DNA from: an uncultured Clostridia bacterium
GTDB lineage: Bacteria; Bacillota; Clostridia; Christensenellales; Borkfalkiaceae
Direction: 5' to 3'
Length of the DNA: 22,572 nt
NCBI GenBank assembly: GCA_934272745.1
Contig: CAKQSI010000034.1
Location: forward strand, 1 to 22,572
Part shown: piece after piece, positions 7,377 through 14,146 of the stretch
Numbering within the stretch: the first letter of the stretch is position 1
How the letters are laid out: each line of letters starts with the position of its first letter
Program-made: the position numbers and the translations under genes
The notes under the pieces: generated by a model
Seen by the model: only the letters and a program-made list of their open reading frames with translations
Databases searched by the model: none
Told to the model about the DNA's origin: nothing

Positions 7377-7634
7377 ATGAGATACGGTCTTGCAACTTTC
7401 CGCGTGCGGACGGAAACCATGCGGTTTTTCGGCGCGATGAAGCGGCGCGGCGTGCCGGTAGCGGTGGTCAACACCCCGAAAGAGGCGCACGTCGGCTGCG
7501 GCGTTTCGGTGCGCTTTCCCATTGAGGGATGGAACGTCGCGCGCAGCATTTTGCGTTACGGCGGGTACGATTCGTTTGCCGGTTTTTTTGAACTTTTCCG
7601 CTACGGCGCAAAAACGGTGGTCAAAATGCTGTAA
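7377..7634 (+). CDS. DUF3343 (putative Se/S carrier-like) protein
   Basis: An 85-residue protein of the DUF3343 family. The family pattern is visible: a short beta start (YGLATF), a helix that distinguishes a paired protein surface (TMRFFGAMKRRG), the strand VPVAVVNTP, then the conserved cysteine in GCGVSVRFP (Cys42 region), and a helix end. The cysteine is placed to carry sulfur or selenium as a persulfide or equivalent; that role is an inference made for the family, not a proven one. GGAGG stands before the ATG at 7377, which I prefer to the in-frame ATG/ACG-type starts seven codons upstream. It is divergent from the NifS-like gene, which could load it. Confidence 0.85.
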   Translation: MRYGLATFRVRTETMRFFGAMKRRGVPVAVVNTPKEAHVGCGVSVRFPIEGWNVARSILRYGGYDSFAGFFELFRYGAKTVVKML

Positions 7635-7753
7635 GTTTTTGGCAGGGTTTCGTGCCTGCGGGGACGGCGGGTTTTTGCGGAGTTCTTAAATTTTAGATAT
7701 CGGAAGTTTCGTCCGGGTTCTTGTACGCAAGCAAAACTGACGGAATTTCAAAT

Positions 7754-7784
7754 GCGCCCCGCAAGTCTTTGCCTTGCGGGGCGC
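7754..7784. other. Strong 12-bp hairpin
   Basis: GCGCCCCGCAAG (7754-7765) pairs perfectly with CTTGCGGGGCGC (7773-7784) around a 7-base loop. There is no T-run on either side, so it may be a structural RNA end, a bidirectional stabiliser or a rho-independent terminator missing its tail. Confidence 0.6.
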
Positions 7785-7860
7785 GCCGGCGCAAATTTAA
7801 AACTCGTTTTAAAATTGAGGTTCCGTAATTTTTAATATCGTCAAATTTTGCCGGTTGGCG

Positions 7861-7883
7861 GCAGAAGCACGTCTGCTTTTTTT
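7861..7883 (+). terminator. Short hairpin with seven-T tail
   Basis: GCAGA (7861-7865) pairs with TCTGC (7872-7876), loop AGCACG, followed by TTTTTTT (7877-7883). The stem is only five pairs, so strength is doubtful. Confidence 0.4.
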
Positions 7884-7984
7884 CGTGAGGGGAAAGTCAT
7901 GCCGCCCGTTTTCTGCCATTTCCGGAAAATCGTTTCAAAAACCACGAAATTGCATTGCGGCGGGTGCAGAACCCTTTCAAACGA

Positions 7985-8013
7985 TTGTCTTTTTACGGGA
8001 AACGTGGTATACT
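7985..8013 (+). promoter_or_regulatory. Promoter for nth-obg
   Basis: TTGTCT (7985-7990), 17 bases, then TATACT (8008-8013) preceded by TGG, an extended -10. It gives a leader of about 145 bases that contains the 36-bp repeat. Confidence 0.65.
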
Positions 8014-8042
8014 ATTCTTGATAAAGTATGCCATGCGCCTAT

Positions 8043-8114
8043 ATAAAGGGTTTTGCGAAGCAACTGCATATTGTCCGCATAAAGGGTTTTGCGAAACAAC
8101 TGCATGCTGTCCGC
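8043..8114 (+). repeat. 36-bp tandem repeat in the nth leader
   Basis: Units 8043-8078 and 8079-8114 are adjacent and differ at three bases (both begin ATAAAGGGTTTTGCGAA and end TGTCCGC). They lie between the promoter and the nth start codon. Confidence 0.92.
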
Positions 8115-8164
8115 GGAACCGATGCCGTACTTTTCTAAAAATAAAACGTTACCAAAGAAAAATT

Positions 8165-8797
8165 ATGTGGAATGAAGAAAAAGTTGCGGATCTTTTGTCC
8201 CGCTTTCATCAAAAATATCCCGACCCGCGCCCGGCGCTTTTTTACGGCAGCGCGTACGAACTTCTGGTTGCGGTCATTTTGTCGGCACAGTGCACGGACG
8301 AGCGGGTCAACCGCGTGACGGCGACGTTGTTTCCCGCATACGACACGCCCGAAAAAATGGTCGCTCTGACTCCGGACGAGCTGGGGCAAAAAATCTATTC
8401 CTGCGGCTTATACCGCGCTAAGGCGGAACACATTCTTTCCGCTTCGCACGATATCATCGCGCGGTTCGGCGGACAGGTTCCGGGAACGATCGAAGGACTT
8501 CGCACCCTTGCCGGCGTGGGCGAAAAAACGGCAAACGTTGTATACAGCGTATGGTTCGGCGGGGCGGCGATTGCGGTGGATACTCACGTTTTCCGGGTGT
8601 CGAACCGCATGGGGCTTTCCCACAGCACCAACCCTTCCGCCTGCGGCAGAGATCTAAGAAAGATCCTGCCGGAAGATAGTTGGAGCCGCGCCCACCACTA
8701 TCTCATCTTTCACGGCAGGCAGGTCTGCTTTGCAAGGAATCCCGATTGCGGACACTGCTTTTTGTCCGATCTATGCGAAAAAAATTTAAGGAAATAG
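8165..8797 (+). CDS. nth: Endonuclease III, base-excision DNA glycosylase/AP lyase
   Basis: A 210-residue glycosylase that removes oxidised pyrimidines and nicks the abasic site. The helix-hairpin-helix is LAGVGEKTANVV (115-126) with the catalytic Lys121. The catalytic Asp139 lies in AVDTHVFRVSNR. The 4Fe-4S cluster ligands are Cys188, Cys195, Cys198 and Cys204, with the family spacing C-X6-C-X2-C-X5-C. The length equals that of the E. coli enzyme. The ATG at 8165 starts the family homology; no strong Shine-Dalgarno box precedes it, so the gene may be translated weakly. The frame is open further upstream, but that part encodes the 36-bp repeat and lacks homology. obg starts six bases after the stop codon, so the two are co-transcribed. 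Confidence 0.95.
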   Translation: MWNEEKVADLLSRFHQKYPDPRPALFYGSAYELLVAVILSAQCTDERVNRVTATLFPAYDTPEKMVALTPDELGQKIYSCGLYRAKAEHILSASHDIIARFGGQVPGTIEGLRTLAGVGEKTANVVYSVWFGGAAIAVDTHVFRVSNRMGLSHSTNPSACGRDLRKILPEDSWSRAHHYLIFHGRQVCFARNPDCGHCFLSDLCEKNLRK

Positions 8798-8803
8798 AGC
8801 GTT

Positions 8804-10069
8804 ATGTTTGTCGATAAAGTCAAAATTACGGTAAAAGCCGGCGACGGCGGGGACGGCATCGTGTCGTTTATGCACTTTAAGGGCGTCGTCAACGGCGGTC
8901 CCGACGGCGGGGACGGCGGAAAGGGCGGCGATATCGTCTTTTACGGCGATCCGCGCAAAACCAGCCTTGCCGATTTCTATTATAAACGCAAATACACTGC
9001 GGAAAACGGCGACCGCGGCGCCAGCAAAAACTGCGCCGGAAAGGCGGGGGAAGACTTGCGGATCGCCCTGCCGCTCGGCACGGTGGTCAAGGACTACGAT
9101 ACCGGGCGCATTCTGTGCGACGTCTTTTACGCCGGACAGGAAGAACGCGTCTTAAAGGGCGGCGACGGCGGAAAGGGCAACGCCAGATTCACCAACTGGC
9201 GGCGGCACGCTCCGCACTTTTCCCAGAAAGGGGAAAAAACGAAAATCCGCACGCTGGTACTGGAACTCAAGACCATTGCGGACGTCGGGCTGATCGGTTT
9301 CCCCAACGTGGGCAAATCCACGCTGCTTTCCGTCCTGACCGGCGCCAAACCCAAAATTGCGAACTACCACTTCACCACGCTTTCGCCCAATCTCGGCGTC
9401 GCCGATTGCTACGGGGAACACTTCGTCGTGGCGGACATTCCGGGACTGATCGAGGGCGCGGCGGACGGCGCCGGACTGGGGCATGAATTCCTCCGCCATA
9501 TCGAACGCACCCGCCTTCTGGTGCACGTGGTGGACGTTTCGGGCGAGGAAGGCAGAGATCCCGTCGAGGACTATAAAAAGATCAACGCCGAACTGAAAAA
9601 GTACAGCAAGGTGCTTGCCGCGCTTCCTCAGATCGTCGCCTGCAACAAATGCGAAACCGACCTTGCGGAAGAAAATTTCAAGCGCATGAAGCGCGCCATC
9701 CGCAAATACCCCGTCATGAAAATTTCGGCGGTGCTGGGCGAGGGTGTGGAAGACCTCAAACGCGCCGCATACGAAAAACTGTTGACGCTGCCGCCTGTCG
9801 AACCCATCGAATTCGAGCCGTTCACTTATGAGGAAGCCGATCCGTCGCGGTTTGAAGTGGAATTCGATAGCGAAGACAACGTATACGTGGTCACCGGTCC
9901 GTTCGTCGAAGTGGCTTCCCGTAATATTACGCTCAGCGATTATCAGTCGCTTTCCTATTTCCAGAAATTGCTGCGCGAAAAGGGCGTCATCAAAAAACTA
10001 CGCGCCATGGGCGCCAAAGACGGCGATACCGTCGTGATCGGCGACGTGGAATTTGAATTTACCGATTGA
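8804..10069 (+). CDS. obg: GTPase Obg, ribosome assembly and stress control
   Basis: A 421-residue GTPase with all three family parts. Residues 1-158 are the glycine-rich Obg fold (KAGDGGDGIVSF, GGDGGKGN). Residues about 159-330 are the G domain with GFPNVGKS (165-172), a TT switch I, and DIPGLIEGA as G3. Residues about 345-421 are the C-terminal OCT domain (NVYVVTGPFVE, MGAKDGDTVVIG). The G4 motif, normally NKxD, reads NKCE, so the base-specifying Asp is Glu. Obg binds the 50S subunit late in its assembly and links growth to guanine nucleotide levels. The gene follows nth by six bases and precedes yhbY. The usual rplU and rpmA neighbours are missing here. Confidence 0.97.
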   Translation: MFVDKVKITVKAGDGGDGIVSFMHFKGVVNGGPDGGDGGKGGDIVFYGDPRKTSLADFYYKRKYTAENGDRGASKNCAGKAGEDLRIALPLGTVVKDYDTGRILCDVFYAGQEERVLKGGDGGKGNARFTNWRRHAPHFSQKGEKTKIRTLVLELKTIADVGLIGFPNVGKSTLLSVLTGAKPKIANYHFTTLSPNLGVADCYGEHFVVADIPGLIEGAADGAGLGHEFLRHIERTRLLVHVVDVSGEEGRDPVEDYKKINAELKKYSKVLAALPQIVACNKCETDLAEENFKRMKRAIRKYPVMKISAVLGEGVEDLKRAAYEKLLTLPPVEPIEFEPFTYEEADPSRFEVEFDSEDNVYVVTGPFVEVASRNITLSDYQSLSYFQKLLREKGVIKKLRAMGAKDGDTVVIGDVEFEFTD

Positions 10070-10136
10070 TTTCAGCTGGTGCCGGCGGGCGGAAAAGGTC
10101 GCAGAATTAAGTCCGTGGCGGCAGAAAAAGCAAAAA

Positions 10137-10192
10137 GCCGTGCGGAGAAACTTTCCGCAAACGGCATGCAACGCGCGGGTTAGCCGCGCTTT
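10137..10192 (+). other. Two hairpins between obg and yhbY
   Basis: The first (10137-10165) has ten pairs, GCCGT/ACGGC and GCGGA/TCCGC, with an AA bulge. The second (10173-10178 with 10184-10189, GCGCGG/CCGCGC) is followed by only three Ts. They may reduce read-through into yhbY, or stabilise the upstream RNA. Confidence 0.4.
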
Positions 10193-10222
10193 CCCCGGGA
10201 AGACCCGGAAAGGATAAACAAA

Positions 10223-10513
10223 ATGACTTCCAGACAAAGAAAGGCTTTACAGGCGATCGCTTCCAATATCGACGCGATCGGACAGATCGGCAAAGGCGGC
10301 TTGTCCGACCCCATGCTGAAATCTTTTTCCGACGCGCTCGACAAGCGCGAACTCATCAAAATTTCCGTGCTGCAAAATGCAGAACTGACCGCAAAAGAAT
10401 ACGGCTTTCAGCTTGCGGACGCCCTTTCTGCAGAATGCGTCATCGCCATCGGCAGAAAGGTGGTCTTGTACCGCCGCTCGACTCGCGACGACGTGAAACA
10501 TATCGAATTTTAA
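10223..10513 (+). CDS. yhbY: YhbY-type CRM-domain RNA-binding protein
   Basis: A 96-residue single CRM domain, the fold of YhbY, which binds pre-50S ribosomal RNA. The family pattern is complete: an N-terminal helix start RQRKALQAIA, the GQIGKGGLSD loop (typical GKxG RNA-binding turn), KRELIKISVLQNAE, and the end VIAIGRKVVLYRRS. Length is the usual one. AAAGGA stands eight bases before the ATG. It follows obg, as in many Firmicutes, and fits a ribosome-biogenesis group. The downstream gene is on the other strand. Confidence 0.93.
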   Translation: MTSRQRKALQAIASNIDAIGQIGKGGLSDPMLKSFSDALDKRELIKISVLQNAELTAKEYGFQLADALSAECVIAIGRKVVLYRRSTRDDVKHIEF

Positions 10514-10649
10514 GGCTACCTCTTTTGCCGCCTTTTATATGGCGCCGGGCGTCAGTCCGTTTTAGCGGGTTTACAAGTTGCCGGGCGGGCGCGGCGGCGA
10601 ATGGATTTCCTCTTCCTGCGGTCAGTCCGTTTGTCCGGCATTTTCGCGT

Positions 10650-11435
10650 TCAGCCTATGCGGTTGCCTTTTTCGCCGTCTTTGCCAAACAGAATAAGGAC
10701 TGCGGAAAGCAGCAAAAACGCGCCGCCGAGGACAAGATAGTATACGGGAAAAGGGACGATAAAACTCAGCGCCATCGTCCAGGCGCCGAAGAAAAAGAAG
10801 CGTCTCGCCTTCTGCTTTTGCAATAGTCCCGAAAGTCGATTTTTGATGACCGTTCCGCGTTTTTCGGTATGTTTCTCCGGAACGCGCGGCAGTGCGTCCG
10901 CCCGTTTCATCGCAAAATACCACTGGGACGCGGGCGGCGCTTTCACCCCTAAACTCAGGAAGAAACTTTCCGTTTCGGGGGAGGAAAACAGGCAGACCGC
11001 GGTCAGCGGAAGATCTCGTTTTATTTCCCGCACTTTAGCGCAGATCTCGCTTTTTTCGGGGGGAACTATCCCCGAAAAGAGGAGAAACCGGTCGTTTTGG
11101 GTGCAAATAACGCCGGGGCATTCCCAAACGGAGGCTTCCCCCGTAAAGGCTTCGACGGCGGTTTTTAAGTGCTTTTCCGCTTCCTTTATGGGAGATAAGG
11201 CGAGATGACGAAAAACCGCCAGCATTTCCTTTTCCTCGTTCTTTTTCAAAAATCGTTTTTTCTGCGCCTTGCCACGGAAATAAAACAGAGAAGATCCGGT
11301 CAAAAGTCCCGCCGCAAGCGAACAAAGAAAGGCGCTTGCCGCCGGCAGGTAAAACCGCAGTGCGGAAACGGTAAGTAAAAAAACGGTGGCAGCCATAAAA
11401 AAGGCGTCTAAAATCAGTGCAAGCGTAACGCGCAT
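10650..11435 (-). CDS. Membrane protein with central soluble domain, function unknown
   Basis: I do not recognise this 261-residue protein. Two hydrophobic segments lie at the N-terminus (about 5-28 and 33-52) and two near the C-terminus (about 218-238 and 240-256). The middle, about 65-200, is a soluble mixed alpha/beta domain (CPGVICTQNDRFLLFSG, LPLTAVCLFSSPETESFFLSLG). Both ends and the central domain are then on the same side if all four segments span the membrane. The start has GGAGGG four bases upstream. The gene sits on the minus strand between yhbY and nadD, which are usually adjacent, so it has been inserted into this neighbourhood. A distant nuclease-like fold for the middle is possible but I see no catalytic motif. 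Confidence 0.72.
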   Translation of the reverse strand: MRVTLALILDAFFMAATVFLLTVSALRFYLPAASAFLCSLAAGLLTGSSLFYFRGKAQKKRFLKKNEEKEMLAVFRHLALSPIKEAEKHLKTAVEAFTGEASVWECPGVICTQNDRFLLFSGIVPPEKSEICAKVREIKRDLPLTAVCLFSSPETESFFLSLGVKAPPASQWYFAMKRADALPRVPEKHTEKRGTVIKNRLSGLLQKQKARRFFFFGAWTMALSFIVPFPVYYLVLGGAFLLLSAVLILFGKDGEKGNRIG

Positions 11436-11748
11436 AAAACCCTCCGGAGCGCCCCTTTCGCGCGGAAATTTTCCCGCCGGCGCTTTTATGCAAATGCTTC
11501 CCCAAGCGAGAGGGAATTATACGCGTTTTCAAGAAAAACCGCGTGCGTTTCAGCGAATAAAGTTGTTCACAACCAACCGCACGCGTTGCCTATTATAACT
11601 TAAATGCACACGCGTTTGCCTCTCACAGATATACGCGTTTACCGTGCGCGCCAGCCGTATAAAACCGTGCCGTTATCCGCACGCGTTTACTACTTATACC
11701 TAAACCGCACACGCGTTTGCCGCGCTTATCCTAACGCGAGGAGAAATT
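11436..11748. other. Divergent region upstream of nadD-yqeK
   Basis: This 313-bp gap contains no gene. Its main content is the ACGCGT array at 11521-11716. Several AT-rich blocks between the array elements (TATTATAAC near 11591, TTATACC near 11694) look like -10 boxes, including a TATAAT on the minus strand at 11592-11597, but no matching -35 was found. Confidence 0.65.
11521..11716. repeat. Array of six ACGCGT-centred repeats
   Basis: The palindrome ACGCGT starts at 11521, 11581, 11610, 11633, 11681 and 11711. Most copies are flanked by a wider consensus CGCACACGCGTTTGCC. Spacing is irregular (60, 29, 23, 48 and 30 bases). It fills the gap between the membrane gene and nadD-yqeK. Confidence 0.85.
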
Positions 11749-12915
11749 ATGAAAATTGCCGTTTTCGGCGGAACGTTTGACCCGCCGCATATCGAACACG
11801 TCCGGCTTTTAGAGCGGGCGAGCCGGGAACTCAAACCGGACAAGATTTTGATTTTCCCCGCAGGGGTCCCGCCGCATCTGCAAAAAAAAGCGCACGTCGG
11901 CAAGATTTCGGACGGGGAAGCCCGCTTAAAAATGGCGCGGCTGGCTTTTTCGGATATCCCGAATGCGGAAGTTTCCGATTACGAAATCAAAAAAGAGGGA
12001 AAAAGTTATACCGTAGATACCTTGCGCCACGTGGCGGAAACCTATCCCGGGGCAAAGATCACCTTTTTGATGGGGGCGGACATGCTGCTGGATTTTCCGA
12101 CCTGGAAAAATCCGGACGAAATTTTGCGCCTTGCCGAAATCGCGGTCTATCTCCGCGGGAACGAGATTAAAACCAAGAAAGCCGCCCGCGCGTTTTTTGA
12201 AGAACGTTTCGGCAAAAAATGCCGCATTCTGTCCGGAAAGGGGGAGGAAATTTCTTCTTCCAAAATCCGTATTCTGGCGGGGTTCGGACAGAATTATGAC
12301 GATCTGGTCCCCGAAAAGGTGGGGACGTATATCAAAAACGAGAACCTTTACGCCTTGCAACCTCCGGTTTTTGAAGGGGTAAAGTTTTTGACCGAAAAAC
12401 GCAAACGCCATACCGCTTACGTCGTGATTGCGGCGTTGGACGGCGCCAAACGCACGGGCGTGGATCCGGAAAAAGCCTATCTTGCCGCGGCCCTGCACGA
12501 CGTTGCGAAAAAGGAAGATCCCGAAAATTATCCCGGTTGTAACCTTCCGCAAGGATTGCCGCATTCGGTCGTGCATCAGTATCTCGGCGCCTATATTGCG
12601 GAGCATCTTTTGGGTGTGACCGACGAAGAAGTGTTGGACGCCATTCGCTACCACACCAGCGGGAGACCGGATATGACCCCGCTCGGCAAACTGATTTTTA
12701 CCGCCGATATGGTGGAAGAAACGCGCGATTTTCCCGGAGTGGAACGTTTCCAAAAACTTTATAAAAAGGACGTTTGGGAATGTTTTTACGCCTGCCTTTC
12801 CGCCACCGTGCGCGAGATCAGGCAAAAAGGTAAGCCTCTGTATTCCTTAAGCAGCGACGCGCTCCGCTATTACAAAAAGCAGCGCAAAACCCCCGCGTTG
12901 ATCGGGAAAGATTGA
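11749..12915 (+). CDS. nadD: Fusion of nicotinate-nucleotide adenylyltransferase and YqeK HD hydrolase
   Basis: A 388-residue fusion of two enzymes usually made from neighbouring genes. Residues 1-201 are NadD, which joins nicotinate mononucleotide and ATP to deamido-NAD: GGTFDPPHIEH (7-17, nucleotidyl-transfer motif), LMGADMLLDFPTWK, and the ISSSKIR motif near 170. Residues about 205-385 are a YqeK-type HD domain, with the metal ligands in HTAYVV, ALHDVAKK, LPHSVVH, IRYHTSG and TADMVE. YqeK relatives cleave Ap4A symmetrically to two ADP. GAGGAG precedes the ATG. rsfS follows after 75 bases, the usual neighbour order. NadD-YqeK fusions are known from Mycoplasma. No frameshift or internal start with a good Shine-Dalgarno box suggests two separate proteins. 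Confidence 0.95.
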   Translation: MKIAVFGGTFDPPHIEHVRLLERASRELKPDKILIFPAGVPPHLQKKAHVGKISDGEARLKMARLAFSDIPNAEVSDYEIKKEGKSYTVDTLRHVAETYPGAKITFLMGADMLLDFPTWKNPDEILRLAEIAVYLRGNEIKTKKAARAFFEERFGKKCRILSGKGEEISSSKIRILAGFGQNYDDLVPEKVGTYIKNENLYALQPPVFEGVKFLTEKRKRHTAYVVIAALDGAKRTGVDPEKAYLAAALHDVAKKEDPENYPGCNLPQGLPHSVVHQYLGAYIAEHLLGVTDEEVLDAIRYHTSGRPDMTPLGKLIFTADMVEETRDFPGVERFQKLYKKDVWECFYACLSATVREIRQKGKPLYSLSSDALRYYKKQRKTPALIGKD

Positions 12916-12923
12916 CAAAACTT

Positions 12924-12971
12924 CCGGCACACCCGCCGGTTGAAATAAAAAATTCCCGGCACACCCGCCGG
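12924..12971 (+). repeat. Two identical hairpins between nadD-yqeK and rsfS
   Basis: CCGGCACACCCGCCGG occurs at 12924-12939 and 12956-12971. Each copy is itself a hairpin (CCGGC with GCCGG, loop ACACCC). No T-run follows, so they are not classical terminators. Confidence 0.85.
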
Positions 12972-12990
12972 GCAGAATCAGGAGTAAATT

Positions 12991-13326
12991 ATGAACGAAG
13001 AAGCAAAAAAACTCGCCGAATTTATCCGCGAGGAGTTAGACAAGAAAAAGGCAAGCGATATTTTGGTTTTGGACGTTGCGGAAAAGACCGTGCTTGCGGA
13101 CTATTTCATCATCGCCAGCGGCAGAAGCACCACGCAGGTGGCGGCGCTTGCCGAACACGTGGAAGAAGAGGTCGATAAAAAACTGGGCATTCAGGTCAGA
13201 CGCAGAGAGGGTGTCCGCGACGGCAGATGGGCAGTGCTTGACTTCGGCGACGTTATCGTCCACGTTTTCAACGACGAAACCCGCCTGTTTTATCATCTGG
13301 AACGCCTTTGGCAGGATAAAGACTAA
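12991..13326 (+). CDS. rsfS: Ribosomal silencing factor RsfS
   Basis: A 111-residue protein of the RsfS/Iojap family, which binds L14 on the large subunit and blocks subunit joining when nutrients are short. The family signatures are KKASDILVLDV, the TVLADYFIIASGRSTTQV stretch, REGVRDGRWAVLDFGDVIVHVF and the end RLFYHLERLW. Length is typical for Firmicutes. AGGAG precedes the ATG. It is downstream of nadD-yqeK, as in most Firmicutes, and the hairpin pair between them may change the stoichiometry of the two products. Confidence 0.97.
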   Translation: MNEEAKKLAEFIREELDKKKASDILVLDVAEKTVLADYFIIASGRSTTQVAALAEHVEEEVDKKLGIQVRRREGVRDGRWAVLDFGDVIVHVFNDETRLFYHLERLWQDKD

Positions 13327-13335
13327 AGTCCGCCT

Positions 13336-13453
13336 CGCGCATAGCGGTTTATCGCCACGCACGAGGAAACCCGCCGTTATTTTTTCTTCCCGCGCATAGC
13401 GGTTTATCGCTTCACAGCGGTGATTCGCTGACCCGCGCATAGTGGTCTATCGC
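13336..13453. repeat. Dispersed direct repeats after rsfS
   Basis: A 20-mer beginning CGCGCATAGCGG and ending ATCGC occurs at 13336-13355 and 13391-13410, and with two changes at 13434-13453. A second motif, AACCCGCCGTTATTTTT, occurs at about 13368 and again at about 13486, where it overlaps the stop codon of the gene at 13495. The T-rich second motif could help terminate transcription. Confidence 0.8.
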
Positions 13454-13494
13454 CTCGTATGGCAGTCTGCCGACCCGTGCGCCGCAACCCGCCG

Positions 13495-13773
13495 TTATTT
13501 TTCTCCGTCGGGGATAAAATACAGTTTTCCCACTGCCTTTTTCGTGGGGGAAGAGCGGCGCTTCCTGCGCTTTTTGGGTTGTTCCATAACGAAATAGCCC
13601 TTTTGCGGTTGCGGTTTTGCCGGCTCGGCTACGGGCGGGGGCGCTTTAGGGGCATGCCGCCCTTTTAAAAATAACGTCAGCGATTTTACCATATAGACGG
13701 TGGAAAAGGTCATAAAAAACAGCAGCAGAATATACACGCCGCCGATTAGATTACAACTTGCGGAAAGTAGCAT
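13495..13773 (-). CDS. Small single-span membrane protein with basic tail, function unknown
   Basis: A 92-residue protein that I do not recognise. One membrane segment is clear (about 8-36, GGVYILLLFFMTFS region). A Pro/Ala-rich linker follows (KAPPPVAEPAKPQPQ), then a strongly basic stretch (KKRRKRRSSPTKK, about 66-78) and a short end. The basic stretch would lie in the cytoplasm and could touch the membrane, RNA or DNA. AAGGGGGG stands three bases before the ATG at 13773. The gene lies between rsfS and the DeoC-like gene and converges with rsfS. Confidence 0.68.
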   Translation of the reverse strand: MLLSASCNLIGGVYILLLFFMTFSTVYMVKSLTLFLKGRHAPKAPPPVAEPAKPQPQKGYFVMEQPKKRRKRRSSPTKKAVGKLYFIPDGEK

Positions 13774-14146
13774 AAGCCCCCCTTAAAACAAACCGCGGAA
13801 AGAATTTTTATCGCCTGCAGCGCGAAAAAACACCTTGCCGCAAAAGATAGCCGTATTATAACCGTTTTTTTGCCGATAATTCTGTAAATTTTTTGCTAAT
13901 CGGCGCAAATTATGTAGAAAGACTGCGCTTTGAGAAACGCCGTTTGCCTGCGAAACGTTTTTCAGACGTCGCTTCCGCACGGAAAAAACCGCTTCCGTCG
14001 CCGCGTTCGGGCGCCGTTTTATAGCGGGGCGGTTATAGCGGGGCGCCGTTTCTGCTTCCGGAACCGCGCTGCATTTGGGCGCAATTCCGCTCCCGGCACC
14101 GCGCCGTGAAAATTCTGCAAACAAGCGGAAAGGAGAATGACAAATC
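13774..14146. other. Divergent intergenic region before the DeoC-like gene
   Basis: This 373-bp gap has no gene. On the minus strand there is a TATAAT (13855-13860) suited to the small membrane gene, without a clear -35. An imperfect inverted repeat (near 13867-13910, TTTGCCGAT with ATCGGCGCAAA) and a short duplication of TATAGCGGGGCG (14020-14031 and 14034-14045) are also present. Confidence 0.55.

Larger units (their letters stand above)
7635..8164. other. 530-bp region upstream of nth
   Basis: No credible gene is seen. The region holds a short hairpin just after the DUF3343 gene (7642-7646 with 7655-7659), a strong 12-bp hairpin (7754-7784), a small hairpin with seven Ts (7861-7883), a promoter (7985-8013) and two copies of a 36-bp repeat (8043-8114). 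The reading frame of nth stays open back to 7955, but the promoter and protein family length argue against its translation. Confidence 0.6.

Noticed and set aside
7855..8046. 63-codon frame upstream of nth
   Set aside because: It has no ribosome binding site and overlaps a hairpin and a promoter.
8043..8114. CRISPR-like 36-bp repeats
   Set aside because: The two units are directly adjacent with no spacer, and no cas gene is present.
7955..8164. N-terminal extension of endonuclease III
   Set aside because: The frame is open, but the promoter at 7985-8013 lies inside it, the family length fits a start at 8165, and the extra part is repeat DNA. Kept only as a question under findings.
11926..12825. 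299-codon minus-strand frame opposite nadD-yqeK
   Set aside because: Antisense shadow of a gene with complete motifs.
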